From Thiobacillus sp. (GTDB lineage: Bacteria; Pseudomonadota; Gammaproteobacteria; Burkholderiales; Thiobacillaceae): a stretch of DNA of 7,111 nucleotides. The translations under genes were made by a program, and so were the position numbers. The DNA is taken from contig NZ_JANJXQ010000249.1 in assembly GCF_024708915.1 (NCBI RefSeq), forward strand, positions 1 through 7,111, read 5' to 3'. Shown one piece after another: positions 1 to 6,658 of the stretch. Positions within the stretch are counted from its first letter, which is position 1. Each line of letters opens with the position of its first letter. Below the pieces are notes generated by a model that saw only the letters and a list, made by a program, of their open reading frames with translations, did no database searches and was not told where the DNA came from.

Positions 1-1068
1 CAAGGCCTCGTACTGGCGCGTCAGGCAGGCGTCGGTGGCAGTCAGGATCCGCTCGAAGTCTTCCACCGAGAGCGCCTGCAGTTCGACCCGGATCGGCAGC
101 CGCCCCTGCAGTTCGGGGATGAGGTCGGACGGCTTGGACAGATGGAACGCGCCGCTGGCGATGAACAGGATGTGATCGGTCTTCACCATGCCGTACTTGG
201 TCGACACGGTGGTGCCCTCGATCAGCGGCAACAGGTCGCGCTGGACGCCCTGGCGCGACACGTCGCTGCTGTGGGCATCGCTGCGGGTGGCGATCTTGTC
301 GATCTCGTCCAGAAACACGATACCGTTCTGCTCGACCGCTTCCAGCGCCTGCTGCTTGGTTTCCTCGTCGCTGATCAGGCGCCCGGCTTCTTCCTCGGCC
401 AGCAGTTTCATGGCTTCGCGCACTTTCAGCTTGCGGCTCTGCCGACGGCCTTGCCCGATGTTCTGAAACATGCCCTGCAACTGCTGTGACAGGTCTTCCA
501 TTCCCGGCGGGGTGAAGATTTCCATGCTGGGACTGACCGCCGCCAGCTCGATTTCGATTTCCTTGTCGTCGAGCGCACCTTCGCGCAGCATCTTGCGGAA
601 ACGCTGGCGCGCCGCACCCTCCTCGCGTTGCGGTTCGGCCTCGCCGAAGCCGGCGCTGCGCGGCGGCGGCAGGAGCGCGTCGAGGATGCGCTCCTCGGCG
701 GCCTCCTCGGCGCGAAAACGGACTTTGTCGGCGGCTTGTCCGCGCATCTGCTTGACCGCGGTTTCCATCAGGTCGCGGATGATGGTGTCGACGTCGCGCC
801 CGACGTAGCCGACCTCGGTGAACTTGGTCGCTTCGATCTTGATGAAGGGCGCGTTGGCCAGCCGCGCCAGGCGCCGCGCGATCTCGGTCTTGCCGACCCC
901 GGTCGGGCCGATCATCAGGATGTTCTTTGGCGTGATCTCCTGGCGCAGCGGATCGCTCACCTGCTGGCGCCGCCAGCGGTTGCGCAACGCGACCGCCACC
1001 GCGCGCTTGGCGGCGGCCTGGCCGACGATGTGTTTGTCGAGTTCGTGGACGATTTCTTTGGGGGTCAT
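1..1068 (-). CDS. hslU: ATP-dependent protease ATPase subunit HslU (3' end off the window)
   Basis: HslU is the AAA+ unfoldase ring of the cytoplasmic HslUV (ClpYQ) protease; it unfolds substrates and feeds them to HslV. The frame gives the first 356 residues from an ATG at 1068-1066. Since the family is about 440-450 aa, the missing part is the C-terminal domain with sensor 2. Visible motifs are the Walker A GPTGVGKT (residues 54-61), the pore loop GYVGRD (87-92), a charged I-domain (about 110-243), the Walker B VFLDEIDK (251-258) and the arginine-containing segment [10 protein letters not shown] (321-330). Start choice is firm because [17 protein letters not shown] matches the family N-terminus. 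It lies 58 nt after hslV, and no Shine-Dalgarno is visible before its ATG; the preceding bases are a repeat and hairpin tract instead. Identification is near certain. Confidence 0.97.
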   Translation of the reverse strand, partial: MTPKEIVHELDKHIVGQAAAKRAVAVALRNRWRRQQVSDPLRQEITPKNILMIGPTGVGKTEIARRLARLANAPFIKIEATKFTEVGYVGRDVDTIIRDLMETAVKQMRGQAADKVRFRAEEAAEERILDALLPPPRSAGFGEAEPQREEGAARQRFRKMLREGALDDKEIEIELAAVSPSMEIFTPPGMEDLSQQLQGMFQNIGQGRRQSRKLKVREAMKLLAEEEAGRLISDEETKQQALEAVEQNGIVFLDEIDKIATRSDAHSSDVSRQGVQRDLLPLIEGTTVSTKYGMVKTDHILFIASGAFHLSKPSDLIPELQGRLPIRVELQALSVEDFERILTATDACLTRQYEAL

Positions 1069-1126
1069 TGGGCGTGAGGCGTTAGGCGTGAGGGGTGAGG
1101 TGGGAGGCACTTCACCCCTCACCACC
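1069..1126 (-). repeat. hslV-hslU spacer with GGCGTGAGG repeats and two competing hairpins
   Basis: On the plus strand GGCGTGAGG occurs at 1071-1079 and again at 1085-1093, a 14-bp period, followed by the related GGGGTGAGG (1092-1100). The same unit returns inverted. GTGAGGGGTGA at 1088-1098 pairs perfectly with 1112-1122 (11 bp, 13-nt loop). GTGAGGTGG at 1095-1103 pairs perfectly with 1122-1130 (9 bp, 18-nt loop), reaching over the hslV stop codon. The two stems share bases and cannot form together. No U-tract follows, so it does not look like an intrinsic terminator. It may be a degenerate intergenic repeat element. Confidence 0.7.
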
Positions 1127-1660
1127 TCACAGGGTTTCGATCACATGATTCTGGTTTGAGTAAATGCAGATGTCTCCCGCAATGGTGAGGCTCTTTTTGA
1201 CGATTTCAAGCGGGGGCAGGTCGGTGTTTTCCAGCAGCGCGCGGGCGGCGGACTGGGCGAAGGCGCCGCCCGAGCCGATGGCGGCGATGCCGAGCTCGGG
1301 TTCCAGCACGTCGCCGTTGCCGGTGATGATGAGCGAGTATTCGCGGTCGGCCACCGCCAGCATGGCTTCGAGCCGCCGCAGCATGCGGTCGGTGCGCCAG
1401 TCCTTGGCAAGTTCGACCGCACTTCTGAGCAGATGCCCCGAATGTTTGTCGAGCTTGGCTTCGAAGCGCTCGAACAGGGTGAAGGCGTCGGCAGTGCCGC
1501 CGGCGAATCCGGCCAGGACCTTTTCCTGATACAGCCGGCGCACCTTGCGCGCGGTGGACTTGATGACGATGTTGCCGAGGGTGACCTGGCCGTCGCCGCC
1601 GAGGGCGACTTCATTGCCACGGCGGACGGAAAGGATGGTGGTGCCGCGATATTGTTCCAT
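1127..1660 (-). CDS. hslV: ATP-dependent protease proteolytic subunit HslV
   Basis: HslV is the N-terminal-threonine peptidase, a double hexamer that HslU caps to form the cytoplasmic HslUV protease. The 177-aa product is of normal length. With ATG at 1660-1658 it begins [15 protein letters not shown], so removal of six residues would expose Thr7 as the catalytic nucleophile; Lys39 then falls at the position of catalytic Lys33 in mature numbering. Other family signatures are [62 protein letters not shown] and [12 protein letters not shown]. The frame stays open further upstream, but that extension has no homology-like character and would overlap the STAS gene, so I reject it. No Shine-Dalgarno is visible; a TATAAT lies only 6 nt before the ATG (see promoter entry). 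It lies just upstream of hslU, the usual arrangement. Confidence 0.97.
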   Translation of the reverse strand: MEQYRGTTILSVRRGNEVALGGDGQVTLGNIVIKSTARKVRRLYQEKVLAGFAGGTADAFTLFERFEAKLDKHSGHLLRSAVELAKDWRTDRMLRRLEAMLAVADREYSLIITGNGDVLEPELGIAAIGSGGAFAQSAARALLENTDLPPLEIVKKSLTIAGDICIYSNQNHVIETL

Positions 1661-1666
1661 GGCCGA

Positions 1667-1672
1667 ATTATA
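1667..1672 (-). promoter_or_regulatory. candidate -10 element of hslV
   Basis: The minus strand carries a perfect TATAAT inside the 56-nt STAS-hslV spacer, ending 6 nt before the hslV ATG. No good -35 is found at 16-18 nt (the best hexamer at 17 nt is CCTGTC), and no heat-shock sigma-32 elements are recognisable. Transcription from this element would start at or next to the A of ATG, giving a leaderless or nearly leaderless mRNA, which fits the absence of a ribosome-binding site. Confidence 0.35.
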
Positions 1673-1716
1673 AATGACGCTCGGATCGGGACAGGTGGCG
1701 ACCCGGCGGGCCGGAG

Positions 1717-2835
1717 TCAGTCCGGGTGGTGCGGGATGAGTTGCGCCAGCTGGTCGATACCCATGACGCGAAACAGTTCGTGGATGAGCGCGTTGTGTCC
1801 GCGCAGGGTGATGCTCTTGCCGTTGCCCAGGCATTGCATCAGCACGCCGATGAACTGGCTGACGCTGCCGTAATCGACGCGGGTGACCTGCGACAGATCG
1901 ACCAGCACTTCACTGTGGGTGGCGGCGTAGCTGCAGAGTTGCTGCAAGACGCTGTCGTTGGCGGGGGTGATCTCGCCAGTCAGCTGCAGGGCATTGTCCA
2001 GCGGCTCGGCAGGCTTGCCCTGCACCACTTCCGCGGCTTGCACCTCGCTCCAGGAAGGGGGAGAGACTTCAAAGCGCACGGCGTAATCGACCGCCAGATC
2101 TTCGAATTTCTCCTGTTGCCCGAGTGTTTGGTACAGCTCCAGCAACAGCAGCCAGTGCACCGCGCGGCTGTGGGTGGCGCGGTTGAGATCCTGCAGCAGC
2201 GCGATCAGGCGGTCGACGCCGCTGACCTGCAGCTTGCGCTTGGCCTTGCGCGCCGCGCTCAGGACCCGCGCGCATTCGTCCGCTCCCGACTCGTCGACCA
2301 TGGCGATGTCTGAAAAATCGATCCGCACCGCGGTATTTTTGGCGGTGGCGGCAATGCCGTCGCGCAGCGTGGCTGCAGCGGTCTTGTCGAGCAGTCCGGG
2401 CAGCTCCAGGCTGGCCGTCTGGGCTTGCTGGGGCGTTGCCGCGCCGTTGCCGTTCATTTTTTGCCAGACCGGCGGCGAGGTCTCAAAGCGCAACGCGTAA
2501 TCCAGCGCCAGCTGGTCGAACTCTTTCTCGCGGCCCTGGATGGCGTACAGATCGAACAGCATGTGCCAGGCGCGCCGGTCGCCCGCCGCGAGGATGCCCT
2601 GCAGCATATGCTCGGCCCCCCCGGCCTGGCCGCTGGCGTAGAGGATGGCGGCCTCGTCGAGCGGCGACTGGGGCGCGCCGCTGGATTCCTCGACGACGAT
2701 CCCGCTGTCGGGGCCGATCCCCACGCCCATCACCGTCTGCGTCTGGGGCGCTTCGACCGGCTCGGGCGCAGCGCGGCGCGCCGGCGCGGATGCCGGCGGT
2801 TTGTCCTTGCCTTTTTTGAAAAACGGGAGGGCCAC
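1717..2835 (-). CDS. tandem STAS-domain protein with duplicated helical module
   Basis: A predicted soluble protein of 372 aa with no specific gene name that I recognise. Starting at GTG 2835-2833 ([10 protein letters not shown]) it has a Lys/Pro/Ala-rich linker (about 5-60). A helical module follows (about 74-124, ending [19 protein letters not shown]), then a STAS-like domain (about 142-217, with [12 protein letters not shown]). A second copy of the module (about 220-262, [19 protein letters not shown]) precedes a second STAS-like domain (about 282-367, [16 protein letters not shown]). STAS folds serve in anti-anti-sigma factors, in MlaB-type ABC partners and in transporters. The serine that is phosphorylated in SpoIIAA-like proteins is present in the first domain (DESG) but replaced in the second (DYGS). 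The start is uncertain: no Shine-Dalgarno is seen. A TTG at 2904-2902 would add 23 residues and overlap znuB by 26 nt. GTG is preferred because FFKKGK-type basic starts look natural. The role is unknown. Confidence 0.82.
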   Translation of the reverse strand: MALPFFKKGKDKPPASAPARRAAPEPVEAPQTQTVMGVGIGPDSGIVVEESSGAPQSPLDEAAILYASGQAGGAEHMLQGILAAGDRRAWHMLFDLYAIQGREKEFDQLALDYALRFETSPPVWQKMNGNGAATPQQAQTASLELPGLLDKTAAATLRDGIAATAKNTAVRIDFSDIAMVDESGADECARVLSAARKAKRKLQVSGVDRLIALLQDLNRATHSRAVHWLLLLELYQTLGQQEKFEDLAVDYAVRFEVSPPSWSEVQAAEVVQGKPAEPLDNALQLTGEITPANDSVLQQLCSYAATHSEVLVDLSQVTRVDYGSVSQFIGVLMQCLGNGKSITLRGHNALIHELFRVMGIDQLAQLIPHHPD

Positions 2836-2844
2836 GCAGGAGAT

Positions 2845-2858
2845 ATCGGCACGCCGAT
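2845..2858 (-). repeat. short perfect inverted repeat in the STAS-gene leader
   Basis: ATCGGC and GCCGAT form a perfect 6-bp inverted repeat with a 2-nt centre, 9 nt upstream of the GTG start and downstream of the candidate promoter. It could be a small operator or a hairpin occupying the place where a Shine-Dalgarno would be. Such a short repeat can also arise by chance in GC-rich DNA. Confidence 0.3.
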
Positions 2859-2875
2859 GGAAAAATCGAGCCCTA

Positions 2876-2904
2876 ATACTAGCGCCGATGGTGCTCAGCG
2901 GCAA
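2876..2904 (-). promoter_or_regulatory. candidate sigma-70-type promoter for the STAS gene
   Basis: On the minus strand TTGCCG (2904-2899) is followed after exactly 17 nt by TAGTAT (2881-2876). Each hexamer matches 4 of 6 consensus bases. The -10 overlaps the znuB stop codon, and the predicted start near 2869 would leave a leader of about 34 nt before the GTG. The match is modest and could be chance, but it sits where a separate promoter for the STAS gene would be expected. Confidence 0.3.
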
Positions 2905-3637
2905 CCCGAAGAAATCCGCCCGCCAGCGCGCACACGGCCAGCGCGACGACGATCAGCGGCCCGGTCGGCAGATCCGTGAGCGCCGAGAGAACCAGGCCGC
3001 CGCCGTAGCCGGCTGCGCCGATGACGAAGGCCGGCGCGGCCCAGTCGCGCGCGCGGTCCAGCGTCGCGAGCGCGGGCAGAATGAGGCTGGCGAACACCAG
3101 ATAGACGCCGACCAGTTGCACCGAGGTCGTGATCGCCAGCGCGAACAGCGCGTAGAACCCGATGCTGCGGCGCATGAGCGGCCGCCACAGCAGGCCGATC
3201 GCCGCGTAGATCGCGGCGGCGGCGGCGAGCTGCGCGTCGCTGACCCAGAGAATCTGGCCGACCAGCAGGGTCTGCAATTCCTCGCCGCCGTGCGGGTCGC
3301 TCGCCAGCAGCAACGCGGCGACGCAGGCCGCCACCACGAAGCTGGAGCCGATCAGCGCTTCCTGCCGCTGCGGCCAGCGGCGGTCGCTCCAGGCCAGGAG
3401 CGCGGCGCCGGCGAGCGCCGCGGCGAAGGCGACGAGCTGCGTGCCCCAGCCGCTGTCCCAGTCGGCGACGTGCGCGACGATCACGCCGAGCCCGGCGAAC
3501 TGGGCGATGGCCAGATCGAGAAAGACGATGCCGCGCGCAAGCACCCGCCGCCCGAGCGGGATGTGGGTGGCCAGCACGAGCAGACCCGCCGCGAGCGGCG
3601 GGCCGAGCAGGGCGGGGTCGAGCGCGGCGAAGCTCAT
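2879..3637 (-). CDS. znuB: metal (zinc/manganese-type) ABC transporter permease, ZnuB-like
   Basis: This is a 252-aa polytopic inner-membrane protein of the ABC-3 permease family (PF00950 type), which moves Zn2+ or Mn2+ delivered by a periplasmic binding protein. About seven to eight hydrophobic segments are visible (roughly 12-26, 38-58, 68-84, 97-113, 136-151, 158-187, 202-220, 225-245). Family-like stretches are VGVYLVFASLILPALA (177-192) and the late LPTGPLIVV (223-231). The usual early GD-LSHA motif is replaced by FLDLAIAQFAGLG (39-51), so this is a divergent subfamily. Its ATG overlaps the znuA stop by 4 nt (ATGA), showing translational coupling. No ATPase gene follows: the next gene encodes a STAS protein. 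Zinc specificity is inferred from the neighbour and family, not shown by sequence. Confidence 0.88.
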   Translation of the reverse strand: MSFAALDPALLGPPLAAGLLVLATHIPLGRRVLARGIVFLDLAIAQFAGLGVIVAHVADWDSGWGTQLVAFAAALAGAALLAWSDRRWPQRQEALIGSSFVVAACVAALLLASDPHGGEELQTLLVGQILWVSDAQLAAAAAIYAAIGLLWRPLMRRSIGFYALFALAITTSVQLVGVYLVFASLILPALATLDRARDWAAPAFVIGAAGYGGGLVLSALTDLPTGPLIVVALAVCALAGGFLRVAAEHHRR

Positions 3638-4548
3638 TTCAGCCCCGCCAGCAGTTTCGAGACGGTCGAGTCGAACAGGCCGAACAGGTCGCCGCTCTGC
3701 GCGTCGCCGCCCACCGTGAACGGCACCACGACCGCCTTCACGCCGGCCTGCGCGGCGATCCACTCGCTCGGCCGGGCCGGCTGGTAGGCGGCCCGGATGA
3801 CCAGCTTCGCCGGTTCGGCGGCCAGCCGCTGCTTCACCGCGGCCAGGCTGGCGAGGCTGGGTTCGACGCCGGGTTTGGGTTCGAGCACGGCGACTTCCTT
3901 CAGCCCCAGCCAGTTCAGCAGGTAGGGGAAGGCCTTGTGCTGCACCACGACGGGGGTGCCTTTCAGCGGCGCGGCGGCTTTTTCCCAGCGGGCGATGGCA
4001 GCGTTCCAGCGGGTCGAGAAATCCGCCCAGCGCTTGCGGTAGACGCCGGCGTCGGCGGCGTCGAGCGCGGCCATCCGTTCGGCCAGCGCCGCGCCGACCC
4101 GGGCGATGTTGCGCGGGTCGGTCTGGATGTGCGGGTTGCCCGCCGCGTGCACGTCGCCGGCCGCGCGGTCGAGCACGGCTGGCTTCTCGCGCAGCGCGAC
4201 GAAATCGGCGGCGAAGAATTGTCCCGGCTGGCCGGCCTGGATGGACCGGTTGCCGGATTCGCCGAGGATCACCGGCAGCCAGCCGATCTCCAGTTCGGCG
4301 CCGGTGCAGACCAGCAGGTCGGCGCTGCGCGCGCGGGCGATCAGCGACGGCCGCGCCTCGATGCGGTGCGGGTCCTGCATCGCCGTGGTCGCGGTGTAGA
4401 CGTCGACCCGGTCGCCGCCGATCTCGCGCACGAGCGCGCCCCATTCGGGTTCGCAGGCGAAGACCTTGAGCGCCGCCTGCGCGGCGCCCGGCAGCAGCAG
4501 GGCGGCGGCCAGGAGGCCGGCGCGCCATGTCGGATACACGTGTTTCAT
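3634..4548 (-). CDS. znuA: periplasmic metal-binding protein of a zinc-type ABC transporter, ZnuA-like
   Basis: This 304-aa secreted protein belongs to the cluster A-I solute-binding family (ZnuA/TroA), which captures Zn2+ or Mn2+ in the periplasm for the ABC permease. A signal peptide spans about 1-25 (basic start, Leu/Ala core, GAAQA before ALKVFACE). Likely metal ligands are His61 (QDPHRIEARPS), His140 (GNPHIQTDP), His204 (VVQHKAFPYL) and an acidic residue near 282 (GGDAQSGD). The long His-rich loop of many zinc-specific ZnuAs is absent, so specificity is less certain. A strong Shine-Dalgarno (GAGGAG) lies 8-9 nt before ATG and overlaps the stop region of the upstream barrel gene, 11 nt away. 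Together with the 4-nt overlap into znuB this indicates one transcript. Confidence 0.9.
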   Translation of the reverse strand: MKHVYPTWRAGLLAAALLLPGAAQAALKVFACEPEWGALVREIGGDRVDVYTATTAMQDPHRIEARPSLIARARSADLLVCTGAELEIGWLPVILGESGNRSIQAGQPGQFFAADFVALREKPAVLDRAAGDVHAAGNPHIQTDPRNIARVGAALAERMAALDAADAGVYRKRWADFSTRWNAAIARWEKAAAPLKGTPVVVQHKAFPYLLNWLGLKEVAVLEPKPGVEPSLASLAAVKQRLAAEPAKLVIRAAYQPARPSEWIAAQAGVKAVVVPFTVGGDAQSGDLFGLFDSTVSKLLAGLK

Positions 4549-4559
4549 GGCCGGTCTCC

Positions 4560-5939
4560 TCAGAACTTGTGGGCGCCGTGGCTGCCCAGGCTGTAGATGT
4601 ACTGCACGTAGAACTGGTTCTCGTCCACGCCTTCCATCGCCTTGTCGAGCGTGTACTGGAGGCGCAGCCGCGAGAACTCGGACGGGCTGTAGTCGAGCAT
4701 CAGGCTGTGGCGCTTCGGATCGTAGTCGGCCAGCGATTCGAACACGCTGCCCGCATCCGCGCCGTTGAACAGCACGTCGTCGCGGAACAGCTGGTCGTAG
4801 CGGTAGCCGGCGCGCCAGCGCGGCATGAACTGGTAGACCGCCTGCGCGTAGAAGCCGGACTGGTCGGCCAGATAGGGCGCGGCAAGCCCGCCCGCGCACA
4901 GGCTGGGCGCGGCCGGATCGGCGTCGTCGCAGGCCAGCGTGCCGGATTCCTTGCGCTGGAAATATTCCGCCGCGAACTTGAAGTTCTGCTGCGTGGGGTT
5001 GCCGTTCGGCGCCCATTTCCAGACGAAATCGGCGAGCCAGGTGCGGCTCTTGCCGGAAAAATCGCCGGCGGTCTCGATCTCGTTGATGTCGTGGCTTTCG
5101 AATTCGCGGCCGCGCGGCTTGGCGCGCAGCCACGACAGGCCGGCGCGCCAGCTGTTCGAGACGCCGACGTCGCCGCCGGTGTGGCCGAACAGCGTCACGC
5201 TGTCGGCGCCGTTGCTGTCGTTGCGGGTGCCCGGGAAGGCGCTGCCGTTGCCGAGTTCGGCGCCGAATTCGAGGAAGGTGTCGGTCGGCGCCAGCCATTT
5301 GAACTGCACGCCGTCCTGCGCGTAGCCCTCGCCGAACAGCACTTCGTAGACCAGGTTGTTGGTGGCGAAATCCCAGGCGTGCGGGTGCTGCTCGTTCTGA
5401 TAGCCGATGCCGGATTTGAAGCGGCCGCCCTTGATCGAGACGCCCTGGCCGAGGCCGGTGGTCTGCGCCCAGGCTTCCTCGACCTCGACTTCGCCGTCGG
5501 CCAGCACCGCGTTCAGATAGCCGCGGAAATAGGGGTCGATGCTGGCGGACAGCACCAGTTCGCTGCCGTCGACCGAGAAGCCGCGGTCGCCGCCGCCGTG
5601 GCCGTGGCCGTCGGCCGCCATGAAGCCGCTGATGCCGCGTTCGCCGCGGTCTTCGAGATGCGCGTAGCGGCCCTGCAGGATGAGCGAAACGTCCGGATTG
5701 AAACTGCTGCGTGTCCGGGACTGGGGTTCGGGGGCGGCTTGCGCCTGTATGGCGGTCTGGGTGGCCACCGTTTCGGTGCGGGTTTCGGCCTGCTGCAGGC
5801 GCGTTTCCAGCGCCTGGATGCGGGTTTCGTAGGCGGCCTTCAGGTCGCGGATTTCGGCGCGCAGCGCGTCGAGGTCGGTATCGGCAAATACAGGAGACGC
5901 AGCCGCGAACGCGGCCACGAAAAGTGTGGGTCGTAACAT
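4560..5939 (-). CDS. outer-membrane beta-barrel (porin-like) protein of the metal-uptake cluster
   Basis: A predicted 459-aa outer-membrane protein. A signal peptide covers about 1-19 (SPVFA before DTD). It is followed by a charged heptad-like coiled coil (about 21-58, RAEIRDLKAAYETRIQALE), a Gln/Ala/Pro linker (about 60-75) and a long region of alternating aromatic/polar strands ending FYVQYIYSLGSHGAHKF. The terminal Phe is the usual signal for BAM-mediated assembly. A His/Gly-rich patch, DGHGHGGGD (110-118), and a lone Cys pair (337, 348) lie in presumed loops. The coiled-coil-plus-barrel layout recalls phosphate-selective-porin-like proteins. GGAG stands 6 nt before the ATG. It sits 11 nt before znuA, so a role in passing or binding metal at the outer membrane is a reasonable inference; the substrate is not shown. 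Confidence 0.85.
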   Translation of the reverse strand: MLRPTLFVAAFAAASPVFADTDLDALRAEIRDLKAAYETRIQALETRLQQAETRTETVATQTAIQAQAAPEPQSRTRSSFNPDVSLILQGRYAHLEDRGERGISGFMAADGHGHGGGDRGFSVDGSELVLSASIDPYFRGYLNAVLADGEVEVEEAWAQTTGLGQGVSIKGGRFKSGIGYQNEQHPHAWDFATNNLVYEVLFGEGYAQDGVQFKWLAPTDTFLEFGAELGNGSAFPGTRNDSNGADSVTLFGHTGGDVGVSNSWRAGLSWLRAKPRGREFESHDINEIETAGDFSGKSRTWLADFVWKWAPNGNPTQQNFKFAAEYFQRKESGTLACDDADPAAPSLCAGGLAAPYLADQSGFYAQAVYQFMPRWRAGYRYDQLFRDDVLFNGADAGSVFESLADYDPKRHSLMLDYSPSEFSRLRLQYTLDKAMEGVDENQFYVQYIYSLGSHGAHKF

Positions 5940-5968
5940 GTAAAACTCCGTCGGAAAATGGAACGCAG

Positions 5969-5993
5969 CCGGCCGCCCCGCGAGGTCGGCCGG
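5969..5993 (-). other. GC-rich hairpin in the leader of the barrel gene
   Basis: In the 70-nt gap between the small secreted protein and the barrel gene, CCGGCCG (5969-5975) pairs perfectly with CGGCCGG (5987-5993) across an 11-nt loop. A TTTT occurs on the minus strand about 8 nt after the stem, so it could act as a weak terminator or attenuator. The U-run is too short and too far for a confident terminator call. No Zur-type AT-rich palindrome or clear promoter is visible in this gap. Confidence 0.3.
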
Positions 5994-6009
5994 TGTTGAG
6001 GTGCGGATT

Positions 6010-6300
6010 TCAGACGGGGGCAGGCGGGGCGCGGGCTTGCGCGCGGCAGGGGAGGACGGCGGCGGGTGGCGGCGGCACCGCCGGCAAGCCGAGATAATGG
6101 CCGGGCACGACCGGCAGCGTGAACGCGCTTGCCGGCGCCACGCTGCCGAGGTTGGCATGCGCCAGGCAAACCTCGCACACCGGCTCGGGGAGGCCGGAGT
6201 CGTGCGGCTGCAGATGCCCGAGCGCATGGGCGAATGCGGACGCCTGGCCCAGCAGCAGGAACAGTGCGAACAGCGTGCGGATGAGACGACGGCGCAGCAT
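6010..6300 (-). CDS. small secreted or membrane-anchored Cys/His protein, DUF2946-like
   Basis: A 96-aa product starting at ATG 6300-6298, 5 nt after the yidD stop. A basic N-terminus (MLRRRLIRT) and a Leu/Phe/Ala core (10-24) form a signal peptide or single membrane anchor. The following segment, HALGHLQPHD then CEVCLAHANLGS (42-53), holds a CxxC pair and several histidines (25, 29, 33, 48, 68) and resembles short DUF2946-type proteins. The tail is Pro/Ala-rich with one more Cys (85). No Shine-Dalgarno is visible, so translation may depend on coupling to yidD. The CxxC and His content, and the metal-uptake genes downstream, suggest metal binding, but the function is unknown. The family assignment is by eye and tentative. 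Confidence 0.7.
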   Translation of the reverse strand: MLRRRLIRTLFALFLLLGQASAFAHALGHLQPHDSGLPEPVCEVCLAHANLGSVAPASAFTLPVVPGHYLGLPAVPPPPAAVLPCRAQARAPPAPV

Positions 6301-6305
6301 GCGGG

Positions 6306-6533
6306 TCAGTCGGGCGGCGGCACAGGATCGTAGCCGTGGGCGCAGCCGGGGCGGCAGCGGCCGATGCGTTTGGCGGTCAGCCAGCCGCCCTTGAGCGCGC
6401 CGTGTTTTTCGATCGCCTCCTTGCCGTATTCCGAGCAGGTCGGCAGGTAGCGGCATTGCCGGCCAAGCCACGGCGAGAGCGCCAACTGGTAGAGGCGGAT
6501 CGCGCCGACGAGGCATTGCTGCGCCAGGTTCAT
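6306..6533 (-). CDS. yidD: membrane protein insertion efficiency factor YidD
   Basis: YidD is a small membrane-associated protein thought to help YidC-dependent insertion of inner-membrane proteins. The 75-aa product matches the family throughout: [20 protein letters not shown], then [24 protein letters not shown], and the terminal DPVP. The conserved cysteines (27, 33) and the RCRPGC segment are present. The ATG at 6533-6531 is the family start. It overlaps (ATGA) the stop of a minus-strand frame coming from the right, as often seen with rnpA-yidD. Downstream, however, is not yidC but the small secreted protein and metal-uptake genes. The gene is therefore away from its usual rpmH-rnpA-yidD-yidC setting, at least on its 3' side. 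Identity is secure. Confidence 0.95.
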   Translation of the reverse strand: MNLAQQCLVGAIRLYQLALSPWLGRQCRYLPTCSEYGKEAIEKHGALKGGWLTAKRIGRCRPGCAHGYDPVPPPD

Positions 6534-6658
6534 GGGCTCGCCTGCGCGCCGGGTTCGGCCTGGCTACGCGCCGCGCCGGTGAAATCGGCCAGCAGCTTTT
6601 CCACGAAGCCGGCCGTGTCGCCCTGCAGCGCGAGCGCCTGGTGCGCCGCATCCAGCGC
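6530..6658 (-). CDS. possible C-terminal remnant of the gene upstream of yidD
   Basis: A minus-strand frame ends with TGA at 6532-6530, overlapping the yidD ATG by the coupled ATGA pattern. Its last residues (such as [20 protein letters not shown]) read as plausible protein. Before about 6660 the frame is simply the reverse complement of pglX, so only the last 40 or so codons could be genuine. The usual gene here would be rnpA, but I see no diagnostic RnpA motif. It may instead be an antisense shadow of pglX sequence, because the two frames are codon-aligned and composition does not discriminate. Confidence is low. Confidence 0.25.
   Translation of the reverse strand, partial: ALDAAHQALALQGDTAGFVEKLLADFTGAARSQAEPGAQASP

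Noticed and set aside
1692..1716. Terminator hairpin after the STAS gene
   Set aside because: Short CCGG/CCCG self-complementary stretches exist, but no stable long stem and no T-run follow.
1661..1834. N-terminal extension of HslV to a 235-aa product
   Set aside because: The added residues are Pro/Arg/His-rich and overlap the STAS gene. The family begins at MEQYRGTT, which places the catalytic threonine correctly.
2645..3787. 380-aa open frame on the plus strand
   Set aside because: It is Arg/Gly/Ala-rich and lies antisense to znuB and the STAS gene; a shadow of GC-rich codon use.
4527..5936. 469-aa open frame on the plus strand
   Set aside because: It is antisense to the barrel gene and the znuA start, is Ala/Arg/Val-rich with no domain character, and is expected from high GC. 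The minus-strand products have clear signal peptides and family motifs.
5940..6009. Zur operator or strong promoter ahead of the barrel gene
   Set aside because: I looked for an AT-rich Zur-type palindrome and paired -35/-10 elements and found none; only a GC-rich hairpin is present.
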